Shown here one piece after another: positions 20,581 to 32,370 of a DNA stretch of 64,000 nucleotides. Each line of letters starts with the position of its first letter. Position 1 is the stretch's first letter. The position numbers and the translations under genes were made by a program. This DNA comes from Silene latifolia (lineage: Eukaryota; Streptophyta; Magnoliopsida; Caryophyllales; Caryophyllaceae): NCBI RefSeq assembly GCF_048544455.1, contig NC_133528.1, positions 46,708,002 through 46,772,001 of the forward strand. The letters are read 5' to 3'. The notes beneath the pieces are model-generated. The model made no database searches and was not told the origin of the DNA. It was given only the letters and a program-made list of their open reading frames with translations.

Positions 20581-20793
20581 TTTCCTCCATCCCGGAAATT
20601 TGTTTACCTTTGTTTTCGACACAAATACCAAGAAGAAAACGAAGGGACTCATTTGTTATTGGATGACAAGTGGACAATAATGCATATGAAAGATCAAATT
20701 ACTCATTAGAAACATTCTTAATATTGAAAGCTAAACAAATGAATGAGACATACTAAAATGGAGTAAGTACACAAATAACCGGGACGGAGGCGG
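20581..20793. mobile_element. Stowaway-like miniature element, 213 bp
   Basis: Left end TTTCCTCCATCCCGGAAATT then TGT; reverse complement of the right end CCGCCTCCGTCCCGGTTATT then TGT. Flanked by TA at 20579-20580 and 20794-20795. The CTCC(A/G)TCCCGG core is the Stowaway signature. Confidence 0.75.
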
Positions 20794-20819
20794 TATAAAA
20801 CAGTCTTTTTTCTGGTGAA

Positions 20820-21362
20820 ATGTGAGAATTTTATTAATCATCAAACATGATCAGGAAACACTCCATAGCATCCATATATTCCTATTTGCACCAGTTTTGA
20901 TCCTTGTCTTGCACATGGGCCTTTATTCTACTACTGATTCTTTGTAAAACCTCAGACTTAAAATCATTTTCAGAACGCATTCAGGTCTCAGCAGATTAAC
21001 ATTAACTCGAGCATTGTTTCTTTCCATCCACACCAAATAATAGGCAGCAACAAGGATAACTACATTAGTTTTTCTCTGCAAAGCAGTCCCTTTCTTCCTT
21101 CTGTTTCCCTGTAGAGTGTTAAGAATAGGAATCTTATATCCACACCACTCCTCAATGAGCTTGATCAACCTTTTACTGTAATGACACTACTAGCAGGAGA
21201 AGAACAAGTGTGATTGGGTTCCCACCTCATGGTTATAGATACAACATAACTCATCTTGACAGCAACCAAACCTGAACGACTTTTCCTTGACATTAAATCC
21301 TTTGTTCATAATAATCCATGCTGACAGAGCTTGCATAGGGACATTCTAGCTATTCCAGACTT
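20820..21362 (-). mobile_element. 3' fragment of an L1-type LINE (zinc-binding end of ORF2)
   Basis: On the minus strand the sequence encodes CCIYNHEVGTQSHLFFSC, the Cys/His block of the zf-RVT domain (C..C...H....HLFF.C), then RLIKLIEEWCGYKIPILNTL and VVILVAAYYLVWMERNNARV followed by a C-terminal helix, in the order normal for plant L1 ORF2 ends. A stop occurs after HLFFSC. The 3' end lies near 20820; no poly(A) is obvious. Upstream ORF2 is missing, either truncated at insertion or cut by the hAT element at 21371. Confidence 0.65.
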
Positions 21363-21370
21363 GTGAATGC

Positions 21371-21905
21371 TAGGGCTTAGCAAAAATTCCGATTATCCAA
21401 ACTGATCCGATATTCGATCCGAATTTTTGGATATCTGATCCGAAAGTTAAGTTTTGTTTGGATATCTGATCCGAAATCTTTGGTTTTGGTTTGGATATGG
21501 ATATTAGAATTAAAACATTTGGATAACCAATCCGATCCGAAACTATAGTTTTCTAGTATAATTTCGAGAAAATAAAATTTTATTTGATACAACATGTTTA
21601 AAATATTAGAGAAATATCGAAGTGGTACTTTAATTTTATGTCGAGAACATTGGAGTAAAAATACTAAAGAAAATTATCATGTAAGATTATGAATATAATC
21701 GTGTTTCAAACTTAATTTTAAAGTAAATTCAAAAGTATGGATATCCGATAGATATCGCATCCGATCCGATTATTTTGGATACCTGAACATTGGATATCCG
21801 AAACATTTAGTTTGGATATTGGATATCTAATTTCAGAATTTCTAATATGGATATCCGATCCGAACTAGCACTTTGGATTAGATACCCGATCCGTACTCTG
21901 CCCTA
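21371..21905. mobile_element. non-autonomous hAT-like element, 535 bp
   Basis: Begins TAGGGCTTAGCAAAAATTCC and ends with GATCCGTACTCTGCCCTA, giving short inverted TAGGGC ends. The 8-bp flanks GTGAATGC (21363-21370) and GTCAATGC (21906-21913) differ at one base. The body is packed with GGATATCTGATCCGAA-like motifs in both orientations, as in many hAT miniature elements. Confidence 0.75.
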
Positions 21906-22018
21906 GTCAATGCCACTCTACTTTTGGCTTGTGTTCCCTAACCAATCCTAGCCATTTTTAATGCTATAATCTTTTGTCGTTTACAGACCACTTGCCATTT
22001 ATATAACCTTTTTACATA

Positions 22019-22276
22019 CTCCCTTCATACCACACCAATGGTAACATTGAGAATCTTGACACTATTCATGGTCGTAGGGAATCTTCGATATTATTCTTAA
22101 TCTATAAGACAAAATATAGTCATGTGAGATCTTGTTTGATTTATCGTCATGAATGCTATAAGAATATCAAATTTTTATAGTTTTTAATAATGTGTAACTA
22201 AAGATATTCACGTTGCAAAACATGTCTCGACAAGTGTGAAAAAGTCAATGTTACCATTGGTGTGGTATGAAGTTAG
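22019..22276. mobile_element. Stowaway-like foldback element with about 30-bp TIR
   Basis: Starts CTCCCTTCATACCACACCAA and ends with the complementary TTGGTGTGGTATGAAGTTAG; pairing continues inward over GGTAACATTGA. Only the second to fourth terminal bases differ between arms. Flanked by TA (22017-22018, 22277-22278). 258 bp, no ORF. Confidence 0.85.
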
Positions 22277-22312
22277 TACTATTTTTGCTTTTGCATATAC
22301 TTTTCCAAAGCA

Positions 22313-22582
22313 TCTCATTATAGACGGGGGATATCCGTGTATAGCTATAGACGGGTCGGGTCAAATGTCCACCCACTTTAAGTAAAACGGGCCAAATATT
22401 ACCACCTTAACGCCAAATGTCACCAGTACCATATCCATGTAATAAACTACCTGTTGTAGCTTAGGAAATGGCACTGGTGACATTTGGCGTTAAGGTGGTG
22501 ACATTTGACCCGGTTTGCTTAAACTGAGTGGATATTTGGCCCGTCTATAGCTATAGACGGATATACGCCGTCTATAATGAGA
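22313..22582. mobile_element. long near-palindromic foldback element, 270 bp
   Basis: Begins TCTCATTATAGACGG and ends CCGTCTATAATGAGA. The inverted similarity extends over most of each arm (CTATAGCTATAGACGGG, GGGTCAAATGTC, CACCTTAACGCCAAATGTCA and their complements), leaving a loop of only a few tens of bases around 22430-22460. A transcript would fold into a long hairpin. No clean TSD identified. Confidence 0.8.
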
Positions 22583-22707
22583 ATTTGTGATACTTCTCCA
22601 AGTAAACAATCTTATGATAGCTTACATATGTGTATATTTATTTAATATTGTTAATATTAAATTGGTAAGTGTGTAAGTCGTATTTCGGATAAAAAAAGGA
22701 ATGAACT

Positions 22708-22880
22708 AGAGCAACAACAACAACAACAACAACAACAACATCAGAGCCTTAATCCCAAAATAATTTAGGGTCGGCTGACATGAATCATCCTTTCGAACCG
22801 TCCATGGGTGAACGCACGCCTCAAAATGCGAATAAAAAAAGGGAAGATGAAAAACAAAAAGGAAGAACGAAAATGTAATG
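22708..22880 (-). mobile_element. SINE with (TTG)n tail (TS/Au-like), minus strand
   Basis: The plus strand shows (CAA)9 at about 22712-22740 followed by CATCAGAGCCTTAATCCC and AATTTAGGGTCGGCTGACAT, then GAACCGTCCATGGGTGAACG. Read on the minus strand this is the familiar 3' region of a plant SINE group whose tail is (TTG)n. The 5' head beyond 22830 is not clear. Confidence 0.6.
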
Positions 22881-22976
22881 GTGCTGTTCAACGAAAATGT
22901 AATGCACATATAAAAAACTTTAGAAAATTATCGAATAGACCAACAAGAAGCATGAAAACACTTGTTCATCAACAAT

Positions 22977-24357
22977 ATTGCCGCTGTTGCTGCTGTTACT
23001 CAGAATGTGGGCATGAATACTGAGACCCAGAATGCTAATGGTGGGGGTATGCCTGGTGCTGGGGGCTGGCTAGTTGAAGAGGACAATAATAATGAGGCTT
23101 TTCATAGTGCAGGGGAGGAGATGGAGATACAAGAGGATTTAAATTTGCTTCAGTAAGGGGTACTGGTGCAGCTGCAAGCTGAAGATCCATATGTTATTTA
23201 TTCAACTCATGATAGTCTGAGTGGATTTGTGGATAGGGATGAGAGAATCCAGGCTGCTATCTCCAACAGGATTGATATGGATTGGGCAAGGTTGGAGGAT
23301 GAACAAAGAGGTTATAATCAAACTTCTGAGTTACTTGAGGGGGGTCTTACCTCTATGGTATCATTATCCGGGTGGATCTGTGAATGGGCAGGTGGGGCAA
23401 AGCTCTAGGCAAGGTCAAGGTCAAGGAAATGAGGAGTATGAGGAGGATTTGGGTCTGATGAATGGTTTAGCTGTGGTTGCAGAGGATGAGGAGAATAATG
23501 GCATAACTGGTATGGAGGAAACTGATGCTGATGATGAGGCTTCTTCTGGCCCTGATGCTGATGAGCTTGCTAATCAGTGGTTCAATGCTCAGGAGGCTCT
23601 TATGTCTGATGACTCTTCTTCTGAAAGAGTGCCTGAGGAGATTATTATCATTTCCTCTGATAGTTTATCAGGTATCAATACTGAGCTGCAGCTGGCAATT
23701 CAGGGTGGCTCTGAAACTGGGCAACAGCATTCAAATGGCAATGAGTTGATTGCTGGCAGACAAACCTCTCTGGTTTCAGCAGCTATTCTCAGGAAGGGCA
23801 AGGAAATTGATGAAGGGTTGTCTAATTTAGCCCCTTTGGAAAAATTGGTTTAAGATGCATATGAAAAGGAGTTGGAGCTGGTGAGGGGCCTGAAGCCTTC
23901 TCGTCACCAGGGAATTAAATTTTTTGACGTCCCAGAAGTTGGGGCAAAATCAAAGCAAATTGCAGCATTACCTGTTGGGAGTACATCTGATGGTTTCTTG
24001 GGGCTAGCTGATGTTTATCATGCCTCTGATTTGCGTGAGGAGCACAAGGAGGCAATCTCTGCTACAAGAAAAAGGAAGTGCTGTACGGAAGCTGGGGATT
24101 ATATCATTCCTGAGGAAGCTAGGTTGTCTTTGGACAATGCTAAGAAGTACTTACAGAGGTTGGCCAAGAAAGGACTATGGGATCAAGGAAATCAGAGGGA
24201 GGAGAAGCAGCAGATGATCTGGGGTTTTAGGATGAATGTTGATGACGTTATTATGCTGGATTCTAGTGACTCCTCTGAACCTTCTGTCAATGGTATGACA
24301 GCTGACGTGGATGGCTTTGCGGAGGTTGGGCCTTCACAACCTCCTCGCTCACCATGA
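22977..24357 (+). pseudogene. LINE ORF1, C-terminal part
   Basis: Acidic Gly/Glu/Asp/Ser-rich sequence (MNTETQNANGGGMPGAGG, MEETDADDEASSGPDADELA), then a Lys-rich end (SATRKRKCCTEAGDYIIPEE, LSLDNAKKYLQRLAKKG) and a final EVGPSQPPRSP. In-frame stops at 23154-23156 and 23851-23853 and a frame change near 23400 interrupt it. The final TGA (24355-24357) overlaps the first ORF2 ATG, the usual plant L1 arrangement. The DUF4283 domain is absent. Confidence 0.7.
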
Positions 24358-25592
24358 TGGGACTTATCTGGAATTGTAGGGGCCTAAATAATACGCTCTC
24401 CCCTACAATTCCTAAAATAAGGGCGTTATTAGGTAGTAAGTTTTAGGATTTCTTGTTTTTAATCGAGACGAAATGTAGTGCAAGCCAAGTTTTCCCTATT
24501 TTTAGGTCGGCAGGTTTTGTTAATCATTTTGGTGTGGATGCCGTGGGGGCATCGGGTGGTTTATGGGTCGGATGGAGAAAGGAGTCAAGGATGAAGTTGA
24601 TTAAGGCTTGTAATAATTTTATCATTCTAGTAGTTGAAAAATATAACGGAAGGTTATGGTATCTTGTGCTTTTCTATGGTGCACCGAATCTTAGTATGCG
24701 TGCATCCGTCCTAATGGATCTAGAACAATGGTTTGATACATGTAAATACCCATTTCTTATGGTAGGGGATTTTAATCAAGTGGAATTTAGTTGTGATAAG
24801 TTAAGTTCAAGTCAAAGGAAAATTGATGGAGCGGAGGACTTCAGCTTATGGAAAATAAGAAATGAGCTAGTGGATATCCCATTTAAGGGACCCCGGTTTA
24901 CATGGTGCAACAATCATCAAGGGGATAAGAGAGTTTATGAGTGACTAGACAAAGCTATGGGTTCTAAGGACTGGTTATCTTTATTTCCGGATACGGGTAT
25001 TAAGCACTATCCTATTCAGATTTCTGATAATGCCCCCATCGAAGTTGACCTGAATCTTACACGAAGTGGGGGAAAAAGTCCGTTTAAAATTGATGCTTGG
25101 GCTTTGGATTACGAGGATTGCTTGGAGACGGTTCGCAAGGTTTGGAGTACAAGTGATAGAGGGTCGCCGGCTTTTCGCCTTGTCAGGAAGATGGCAAGAG
25201 TTAGAACAAGTGTTAAAAAATGAACTCTTGATAAAAAAGCCGAATGGTAGATAAAGTGGGAGGATTTTGATCAAAAATTAGAGCATGGAATGAATTTAGC
25301 ATGTTCGGGGGGAGGTGATGAGGAGTATTCTAGGGTAAATGAGGAGGTGCGGGAGTTTGCCAAAGCTGCGGCGATGTTTTGGAAACAGAGGGCAAAGGTT
25401 AAGTGGATGGTGGATGGGGATACATGTACTAAGTTCTTCTTCAATTGGGTTAAAGGTAGGGCAGGTCAAAATCATATTCATGGATTGAAGGGAGAGGATG
25501 GGGAATGGTGTTATGAGGAAGAGCTGGTAAGTGGTGAATTCCAAAGAACTTTAAGGATCTTTATAGAGCATCAGGGGATGGCCTGGAGGTAA
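24354..25592 (+). pseudogene. LINE ORF2: AP-like endonuclease domain
   Basis: Begins MMGLIWNCRGLNN. Endonuclease motifs in order: WNCRGLN, FLIETKC (catalytic Glu), FLMVGDFNQVE (Asp/Asn), GPRFTWCNN, LDKA (after a stop replacing Arg of the ERLD motif) and SDNAPI (normally SDHxPI, so the catalytic His is Asn). Stops at 24444-24446, 24942-24944, 25221-25223 and later, all in one frame. After the domain comes the usual linker with RAKVKWMVDGDTCTKFFF. Confidence 0.85.
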
Positions 25593-25654
25593 GGGATAAA
25601 TCTACTTTCGATCATGTTCTTGGGTACATTAACCATTTCGTAACACAGGATGAG

Positions 25655-27874
25655 GTGGACCGTCTGGACAAACCTTTCACAGCCAAAGAGGTCCGGGGAG
25701 CTGTGTTTCAAATGGGTGCTTTTAAAGCTCCTGGCCCAGATGGTATTCCGGCTTGTTTTTATCAAAAATGTTGGTCTATGATCAAAGATGAGTTTACGAG
25801 TGCGGTGCTGTCTATCCTTAACTATGGCAGGGTCTTAAAGGAGGTAAATAGAACTTTTATTACGCTGATTCCTAATATGGATACACCGGAAGGGGTTTCG
25901 GACTATCGACCCCATAAGCCTCTGTAATGTGATAATGCGGGTTGTGACTAAATGCATTGCCAACCGGATGTCAAAGGTCATGGGGTCTCTTGTTAGTGAA
26001 ACCCAAAACGCTTTTTTACCGGGTAGGAATATTAGTGATAATATTTTGCTGGCGCATGAGGCTATACATAATATTTCGAAGTTTAAAATGGGCAACATGG
26101 AAGACGTGCTTTTAAAGCTGATATGAGTAAAGCATATGATATGATTAGGTGAGATTTCTTGGAATCGGTTTTACTCAAATTTGGTTTTCCCCTGAAGCTG
26201 GTAAGGCTCATTATGAATTGCGTTACTACAGTGAGCTATGAAATTCTCTTTAATGGAAAACCGCTGCCTCAATTTCGGCCGATGTGTGGTTTACGACAAG
26301 GTGACCCGCTTTCCCCATACCTGTTTATTCTATGCATGGAGGTTCTGTCGGTTAATATGGACCATGCCCATGAAATTGGAAGGATACATGGTTTTCGGCT
26401 TTGTAGGGGAGTCCGGCCAATAACACACTTGTTCTTTGCTGATGACTCAGTTTTCTTTTTTGAAGATAAAGGGGGAACGTCTGCTTACCTTATGCGCCTT
26501 ATTAATAAGTACTGCGAGGCTTCGGGACAAAGGATCAACCCTGAAAAATCAGGTATCATCTTCAGTCCAAATACTACGTTAGCGAATGTTCAGAAACTTT
26601 TGAAGACTCTAATGATTAGGACCAATAAAGGAATTGGAAAGTACCTTGGAATACCGGCAGAATTTCAGGTATCGAAAAAAGGAATATTCAATTCATTAGT
26701 GGAACACATTACTAAACGGATTTCTTCATGGAATGGGATTTTTCTATCACCAGCGGGACGACTTACTTTAATTTCATCAGTCCTATCAAACCTCTCAAAT
26801 TACTTTCTATCGGTTTTCAAAATTCCGGTAAGTGTGGCAAAAAAGATTAACTCTCTTTTGGCGCAATTTTGGTGGACGGGATGTAAATTGGGGAAAAATG
26901 TTCACTGGTGTAGTAAAAATTTCCTGAGTATTCCTAAAAGTGGCGGAGGCTTAGGAATCCGTAATGTGGAGTGTTTGAATCAAGCCCTATTGGCCAAGCA
27001 TGGATGGCGACTAGTTTCTGGCGACTCTTCCTTGTTTGGTAAGATTTTTCGTGTTAAAGTGTTTGGGACAAATAACTTTACTCTTAGCAGTCGTCAAACC
27101 AAGGAATCTGGTATTTCGTGGGGGCTGCGCAGCATTATCCATGGGCTCCAAATGATTCAGACTAATATTGGTTGGAAACATGGCAGGAACTCAACGCTCA
27201 ATGTTTGGCTGGCTAGATGGGTTGGGGGTTCTAGGCCGGAACCAAAGGATTGTTGGTTGGGTCTTAATGAGGCCCAGATGGCTAATCTGCAGGTGCGACA
27301 ACTCCTTATGCCAAATGGTGAGTGGAATGAGCATTATGTCCGGGCACTTTTCAAGGAAGAATATTCGGAACAGATTTTGCCAATGCAGCTACGGGATTCA
27401 CGGCATATTGATGAGGTTTTTTGGCCGCTCACTAAGGATGGGATTTATACAGTAAAGAGTGGGTATGGGTTACTCTTTGATGAATACATTCATAGGAGGG
27501 GCTCACCTAAAGATAATTCGAGAATTGGCGACCGGGGAAAGGATTTCTGTAGGAAACGACTATGGCATCTTCCTATCCCAAATACATGGAAAATCCTAGT
27601 GTGGAAGATTATTACCAGTACCCTGCCGGTTGGTATGGAATTTTATAAACGAAAGTTGAAAATGGATGTCTTCTGTGGCATGCGTGGGGTTTTTAATAGA
27701 AGTTTGGAAACAGTTGAACATCTGTTTCGCTATCGTGAAAGTGCAAGAAGGATTTGGGCAGGATCGGAATTAAGAATCAGGGTGGATAATGTTGGATCCT
27801 TAAGCATCACTGACTGGATCATTGATTGGATCAAGCTTCTTTCTGGCAAAGAGGAGGGGGGGGGGGGGGGGTGA
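25655..27874 (+). pseudogene. LINE ORF2: reverse transcriptase and zinc-binding region
   Basis: RT motifs: KAPGPDGIPACFYQKCW, TFITLIPN, LVSETQNAFLPGRNISDNIL, FGFPLKLVRLIMNCV, GLRQGDPLSPYLFILCMEVL and FADDSVFFFED (the FADD box), then KYLGIP and LTLISSVLSN. The C-terminal zf-RVT region is present (RLWHLPIPNTWKILVWKI, ETVEHLFRY) but lacks several cysteines. Frame changes lie near 25925 and 26130, and SKAYDMIRW is followed by a TGA-type break. Codons 26159-27874 are open for 571 residues and end just after a 16-base G run (27856-27871). Confidence 0.88.
27856..27871 (+). repeat. poly(G) run of 16
   Basis: A homopolymer of 16 G inside the LINE ORF2, between the zinc-binding and RNase H parts. It shifts the frame and ends the long ORF at TGA 27872-27874. 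G-runs of this length are prone to slippage and assembly error. Confidence 0.85.
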
Positions 27875-28137
27875 AAGGAGGGTGATAATGTTTGTTGCAG
27901 TTCTGTGGGGCTTGTGGAATCTTCGGAATAGGTATAAATTTGAGGGCCTGGAGCTGAATTGGCGGAGTATCGTGGATTTTTTCTATGGGAATATTGGGGA
28001 AAAGGTACGGGTCCTCAATGAGCAGGTTGGAGGAGGAAAGTTTAGGGCTGTTATGAAGGGATCCCCCAAGGAAAGGATGGATACGGTAAGATGGAGGATC
28101 AAGGAAGGATATCCTCTTAACTTTAGATCGTTGTGCG

Positions 28138-28524
28138 GTGATACGAGTTAAAGTGGACGCTAACTGGGATAAAACCTATATGGCGGCATTTGGGTGGGTG
28201 GCGTTTGACTCGACAGGACAAGAACTTTTGCGACGAAGTGTGAAAATTAGGGCGGAAGCTGCTCTACAAGCGGAGGCATTGGGAATGCGTGATGTACTCG
28301 TATGGGCAGCCTCTGAGGGCATCCTACATCTGGATATTTCGTCGGATTGTCTTCAACTTATCAATGAAATTGCAGGAGTGGAAAAGGAAGATCATTTGCT
28401 GGCAGATATCTTGGAAGATACGAGGGGCACCTTCGGCTTATTTCATTGTTTATGTATTAATTTTATTCCGAGACATTTTAATACTCTAGCACATGGCCTG
28501 ACCCGTCAGGCCATGAGACTGTAG
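28138..28524 (+). pseudogene. LINE ORF2: plant-type RNase H domain (RVT_3)
   Basis: Encodes VKVDANWDK (first catalytic Asp), FGWVAFDSTGQELL, AALQAEALGMRDVLVWAA (Glu), LDISSDCLQLINEI (Asp) and PRHFNTLAHGLTRQAM (the HxxN...H region, with Asn-x-x-Ala-His). This is the RNase H type found at the end of many plant L1 elements and related plant proteins. The domain itself is uninterrupted to the stop 28522-28524. Confidence 0.85.
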
Positions 28525-28640
28525 AAACCTCTTTTTACAGCTGTCAAAAAAAAAAAAAAACTTGTTCAACAATGAAATATGATGCAATAAGAGCACGTAT
28601 CAATAATAGGGTCATGTAATACCTGGATCTTTAGATATTA

Positions 28641-29832
28641 TGATATGGCTAAAGTCGTATCACCAAATCAAAATAAAACTATCTCAAAACTAACAAGAAT
28701 AGCTAGTGATAAGACAGGTATCGAATCCACAGGGAGGCGGTAAAAGTAGTCTGTAAATATTTAAATTGTCTAAAGGTAACCGTTTTCTTGGGGGTTTGTG
28801 TTGTTTGTTATCTAACCAACTAATTGCAAGTAATTTAAAGGGTTTAAAACAATGATATTAAAAGTCTAGGATTTCCGGCTCACTAGGTCAAGTATATGGG
28901 GTCTCTTAATCATTTGCTAGATCTATCAAGTTGTCTAAGGTCACAAGATCGGTCGATTCTATTATGCCCTTTAGATCGATTCTAACATGCGGTCGCTATA
29001 ATTAGATACAATGTATTTGATTATCGCAGCCTATATTAATTCTAACCCGGTCGGTGAAAGGATTAATTTGCTACACTAATTAACAACTCAAGCCTAAGTT
29101 AATTAACTAGAATAAGAACAATAATCAAACGACAACTTATGTGATTTTTCTAGCAATTAATCAATTTTCCCTTTCTAATTAATCTAGATCCCCTTCATCC
29201 TAGATGAGGAAATTAGCTACTTATGACTAAAGCAATAACAACAATAATGATAATTGAAGACATGATTAAGAACATGAAATAAGAACAATAATTGAATAAC
29301 ATAAACTTGAATGATTAATTATTGAGGAAAGATTAGTACTGTAGCAAGGAAAGATTAAAGCTAGAGAGAGTATTCAACCGTTTTAAGTAAAATAAAGCAT
29401 AACCTAATAATCCCGTACGAGTTTCTAATTTATAATACAAATAACTGTTTTAGGAAAATCCAGAAATAAATCTGCCAGAGAGGTTCCTCGATCGAGCCTA
29501 AGGTGACTCGATCGAGGACGATTACTCGATCGAGCCTCAGGGGACTCGATCGAGGAACCAGCTTCACAGATGATTTCTTCGTTTCTTTCACTTTTAGCCT
29601 TCATGCAACCTCGTTCCTCGTGCCATGCTCTGTGTATTCCACTATGCCATCTCCGCTATGCTCATCTTAGCTTGATTATCCTCGTAATGCGTTATTTTTG
29701 CATTAAAACATAAAATAGCGGCAGTATCGACAATTCACTGAAATAAGGCATATAAATGATATAAAGGCACGAAAACGGTATATAAAATGGTATGAAAGGA
29801 GCTATAAAAGTATATATAAAAGTGATACATCA
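28641..29832 (-). repeat. left (3') LTR of the Athila-type element
   Basis: 1192 bp, same length as the right LTR minus its nested insert. Contains the line GGTATCGAATCCACAGGGAG conserved among Athila-like LTRs, a TATA-like stretch (minus, 29427-29438) and four CTCGATCGAG palindromes at 29487, 29507, 29525 and 29545 just upstream of it. Confidence 0.95.
29487..29554. promoter_or_regulatory. palindrome cluster, Athila left LTR
   Basis: Four copies of the 10-bp palindrome CTCGATCGAG starting at 29487, 29507, 29525 and 29545 (spacing 20, 18, 20), about 49 bp upstream (minus sense) of the LTR TATA-like stretch. The right LTR carries the same four at 45157-45224. Confidence 0.9.
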
Positions 29833-29846
29833 AACTCCCCAAAACG
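29833..29846 (-). other. polypurine tract of the Athila-type element
   Basis: The minus strand reads CGTTTTGGGGAGTT immediately before the left LTR, the purine-rich stretch expected at the 3' LTR border for plus-strand priming. Confidence 0.7.
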
Positions 29847-31587
29847 AAACCTTTGCTTGTCCTCAAGCAAAGCAATCAAACCAAACAAAGGACAAACAAA
29901 CAAATGGTGAATGAATAACTCAGATCAAATATTTAGGCACATACAAATCCCAGCTATCCACATCTATAACAAAGTAATGACCAAAAATTGTGCCAATAAA
30001 ACAAATTCAAAGGCACGGGTAACGGATTTACGCAGCTCTTACTCAAGATGTGACATGATACCGAGACTCAGCCAAATGTTTTTCAACCTTGTAAGACAAT
30101 TTTTTTGGATTCTCGCGGTTTCACTCATGCACTCATAAGGGGTGAGATATATGTAAGATAGAAAGAATAGAGACACTCACTCAACTTATGAAACATGCAT
30201 ACAATCTAATGTGATAAAAGATTCTCCAACTAGTGCGCATTCACAATACAGACCAAGTACATGTATCAAGGACAAAATGGTGGTAAAGTGACATGAGTAT
30301 AGAAGTGGCTTGTGCAAAAGCACGTATGGGTATGTGAGGCTCAGACGGTAGTCGCAGCACTAAACCAATAGCCAAATCTAATAATATATAAAACAATCAT
30401 CCAACTGGAGAAATTATCTCAACTTTGACAACATATGAGAGAATGAAAAGACTCTCCAAATGTGCATTAGACTCCAGTAATTACCACTCATGACCTCCTA
30501 ACAAAACTTGATGAAACAAGAATTTTTCTTTCATTTTCTTTTCTTTCTCTTTTTTTTTTTTCGATTTTTTCTTTTTTTTTTCTTTTTTTTTTCTTTTTGT
30601 TTTTTTCTTCCTTTTTTTTGACATTTTTTTGTTCTTTTCTTTTTGTTCTTCTCTTCCTTTTTTTTTTTTCATTGCTTCATAATATTTTTCTTTTTCAACA
30701 TAGGAGGTCACACAATTGCTACAAATAGATAGCTACTACCCACATGACAATAAAAGTCCCAACCCAACCAAAGCAGCTATAACAATAAAGACTCAAGCAA
30801 CTGTGACTGTCCCGAAAAAAAGGTAGGCAAATTCTGGAATGTAGCTAAGAAATAGGATATAAAATGGCTACATGGTTCAAACGGGCTAGCAAAAATTGGG
30901 TAATGTATGGCATATTTGAACAAAAAGAATCACCTTTCCTCATGTACTCAATCATATGAACGCACAAAAGCCAAGAAACTAATGTCACACTTATGCAGTT
31001 TGATATTACATATTCCACAAGGAGACCACACTCTTCAGCCTAAATAACAATGAGACCGGTTTATTAATGTTCCCGGCCTAGGAAGCTCTAAAGACCTCCG
31101 AAATTTAAGTGGTTTACCAACAAAATAAAGTCAAATTTACTCGGCATAAGGCATATTGTGACGGTCAAGACTTGAGTAAAAGAGCTTTGTTCATCATAGC
31201 TAACGGGTCAAAACAATGTACATGGACAACTAGATGGGATTCAAATGCAGAGACAAAGCAAATTATCATCATTGCTAAACAATTCACCAAGACTCGACTC
31301 AAAATAAATAAAACATGTTTTTGAATTTTATAAATTTTTCAATTTTTTTTTACACACAACAGAAATAAATACTCTCCCCCAAACGTAAATGTCACAGTGT
31401 CCTCATTGTGACGCCTACAGCATAGCAATCACACAGAAATCCAGCAACCTATGGGACACAACTAACAAAGGGAAGAGGGAAAATAAGAAATGCAATAAAA
31501 CAAAAACAGGAAAGATAATACGAGGTGTAATGCAAAAGCCTCCCCCAAACCAGTTGGAAAGTGAGGGATGTAGTGACCAGCTGTCAC
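29847..31587. other. non-coding 3' internal region of the Athila-type element
   Basis: No credible ORF. It contains a long T-rich low-complexity tract (about 30530-30680, T runs broken by C). The sequence is typical of the spacer between the envelope-position ORF and the polypurine tract. Confidence 0.6.
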
Positions 31588-32370
31588 TACTGAGCTCCAT
31601 CATCATCAAGGTTAGCTTCATCAAAATCATCAATCTCAGCATACAAAGATAGTAGCTCAGGGTCAGAAGCAGGGGTACCACGGCCTCTAGAACGACCAGC
31701 TCGTCTACCACGGCCTCTAGAACGACCACCTCCTGGGAAAGCTGATGCAGCAGAAGTAGAAGCTCCAAACTGACCAAACTGCCCACGCTGTAAAAGAGGA
31801 ACACCCACATCCTTGGGAAAGACAGAAGTAGGCTGATGGGGACGGACTAGAGTGTAGAAAGGACGACCCAAAGCACCATAATCAGTATTAAACTGTCCAA
31901 ACTCAGCAGGAGTCACTCTAAAAAGGTGGAAGACATGGCTATCATCACCAGGTGTGGTGTAGTAGCTAGGAGAAGTGCCCGTGTACTGTCCTCCTGCAGC
32001 AAGAGTCATAGCCTCCATCTGCTCCCACATATGCCGCTCAGTCAATGCGGTGTTGATTCCCTCATGAATCCTCAGCTCTCTCGCAAGAACGGGGTCAAAA
32101 TGATAGCCCTGGGTAAGATAGGCTGTAGGAGGTGGAGGAGGAGGAGGAGTAGGCTGGTAAGAACCAGGTAAGTGGGTGGCAGGCTGACGACGTCTCCGAC
32201 GCCCACCAGTAGTAGTAATAGTGCTGGAACTGGGAAAAGTAACCAAGAGGTCCTGCGGAATCAAATAAGTGACAGGTGGGGGTATCTCCCTAGCTGTACT
32301 CTCCTCAAGAGGGTCCACAGCCGGCAAATGGTCACAAGGCAAAAGCATGTAAGAATGACCCCGGACCTTC

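Larger units (their letters stand above)
22960..28573 (+). mobile_element. L1-type LINE, 5'-truncated and decayed, with target-site duplication
   Basis: The element body is 22977-28559. The poly(A) tail (about 14 A, 28546-28559) is followed by ACTTGTTCAACAAT (28560-28573); the 5' edge is preceded by ACTTGTTCATCAACAAT (22960-22976), the same site apart from an extra TCA, so it is a target-site duplication. Order: C-terminal part of ORF1, ORF2 with endonuclease, reverse transcriptase, zinc-binding region and a plant-type RNase H. ORF1 lacks its usual N-terminal DUF4283 and zinc knuckle, so the copy was 5'-truncated on insertion. Many stops and frame changes (listed with the parts) show it is inactive. 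Confidence 0.9.

Noticed and set aside
30481-30711. Lys-rich 76-codon frame
   Set aside because: Product of a T-rich low-complexity tract in the Athila non-coding region.
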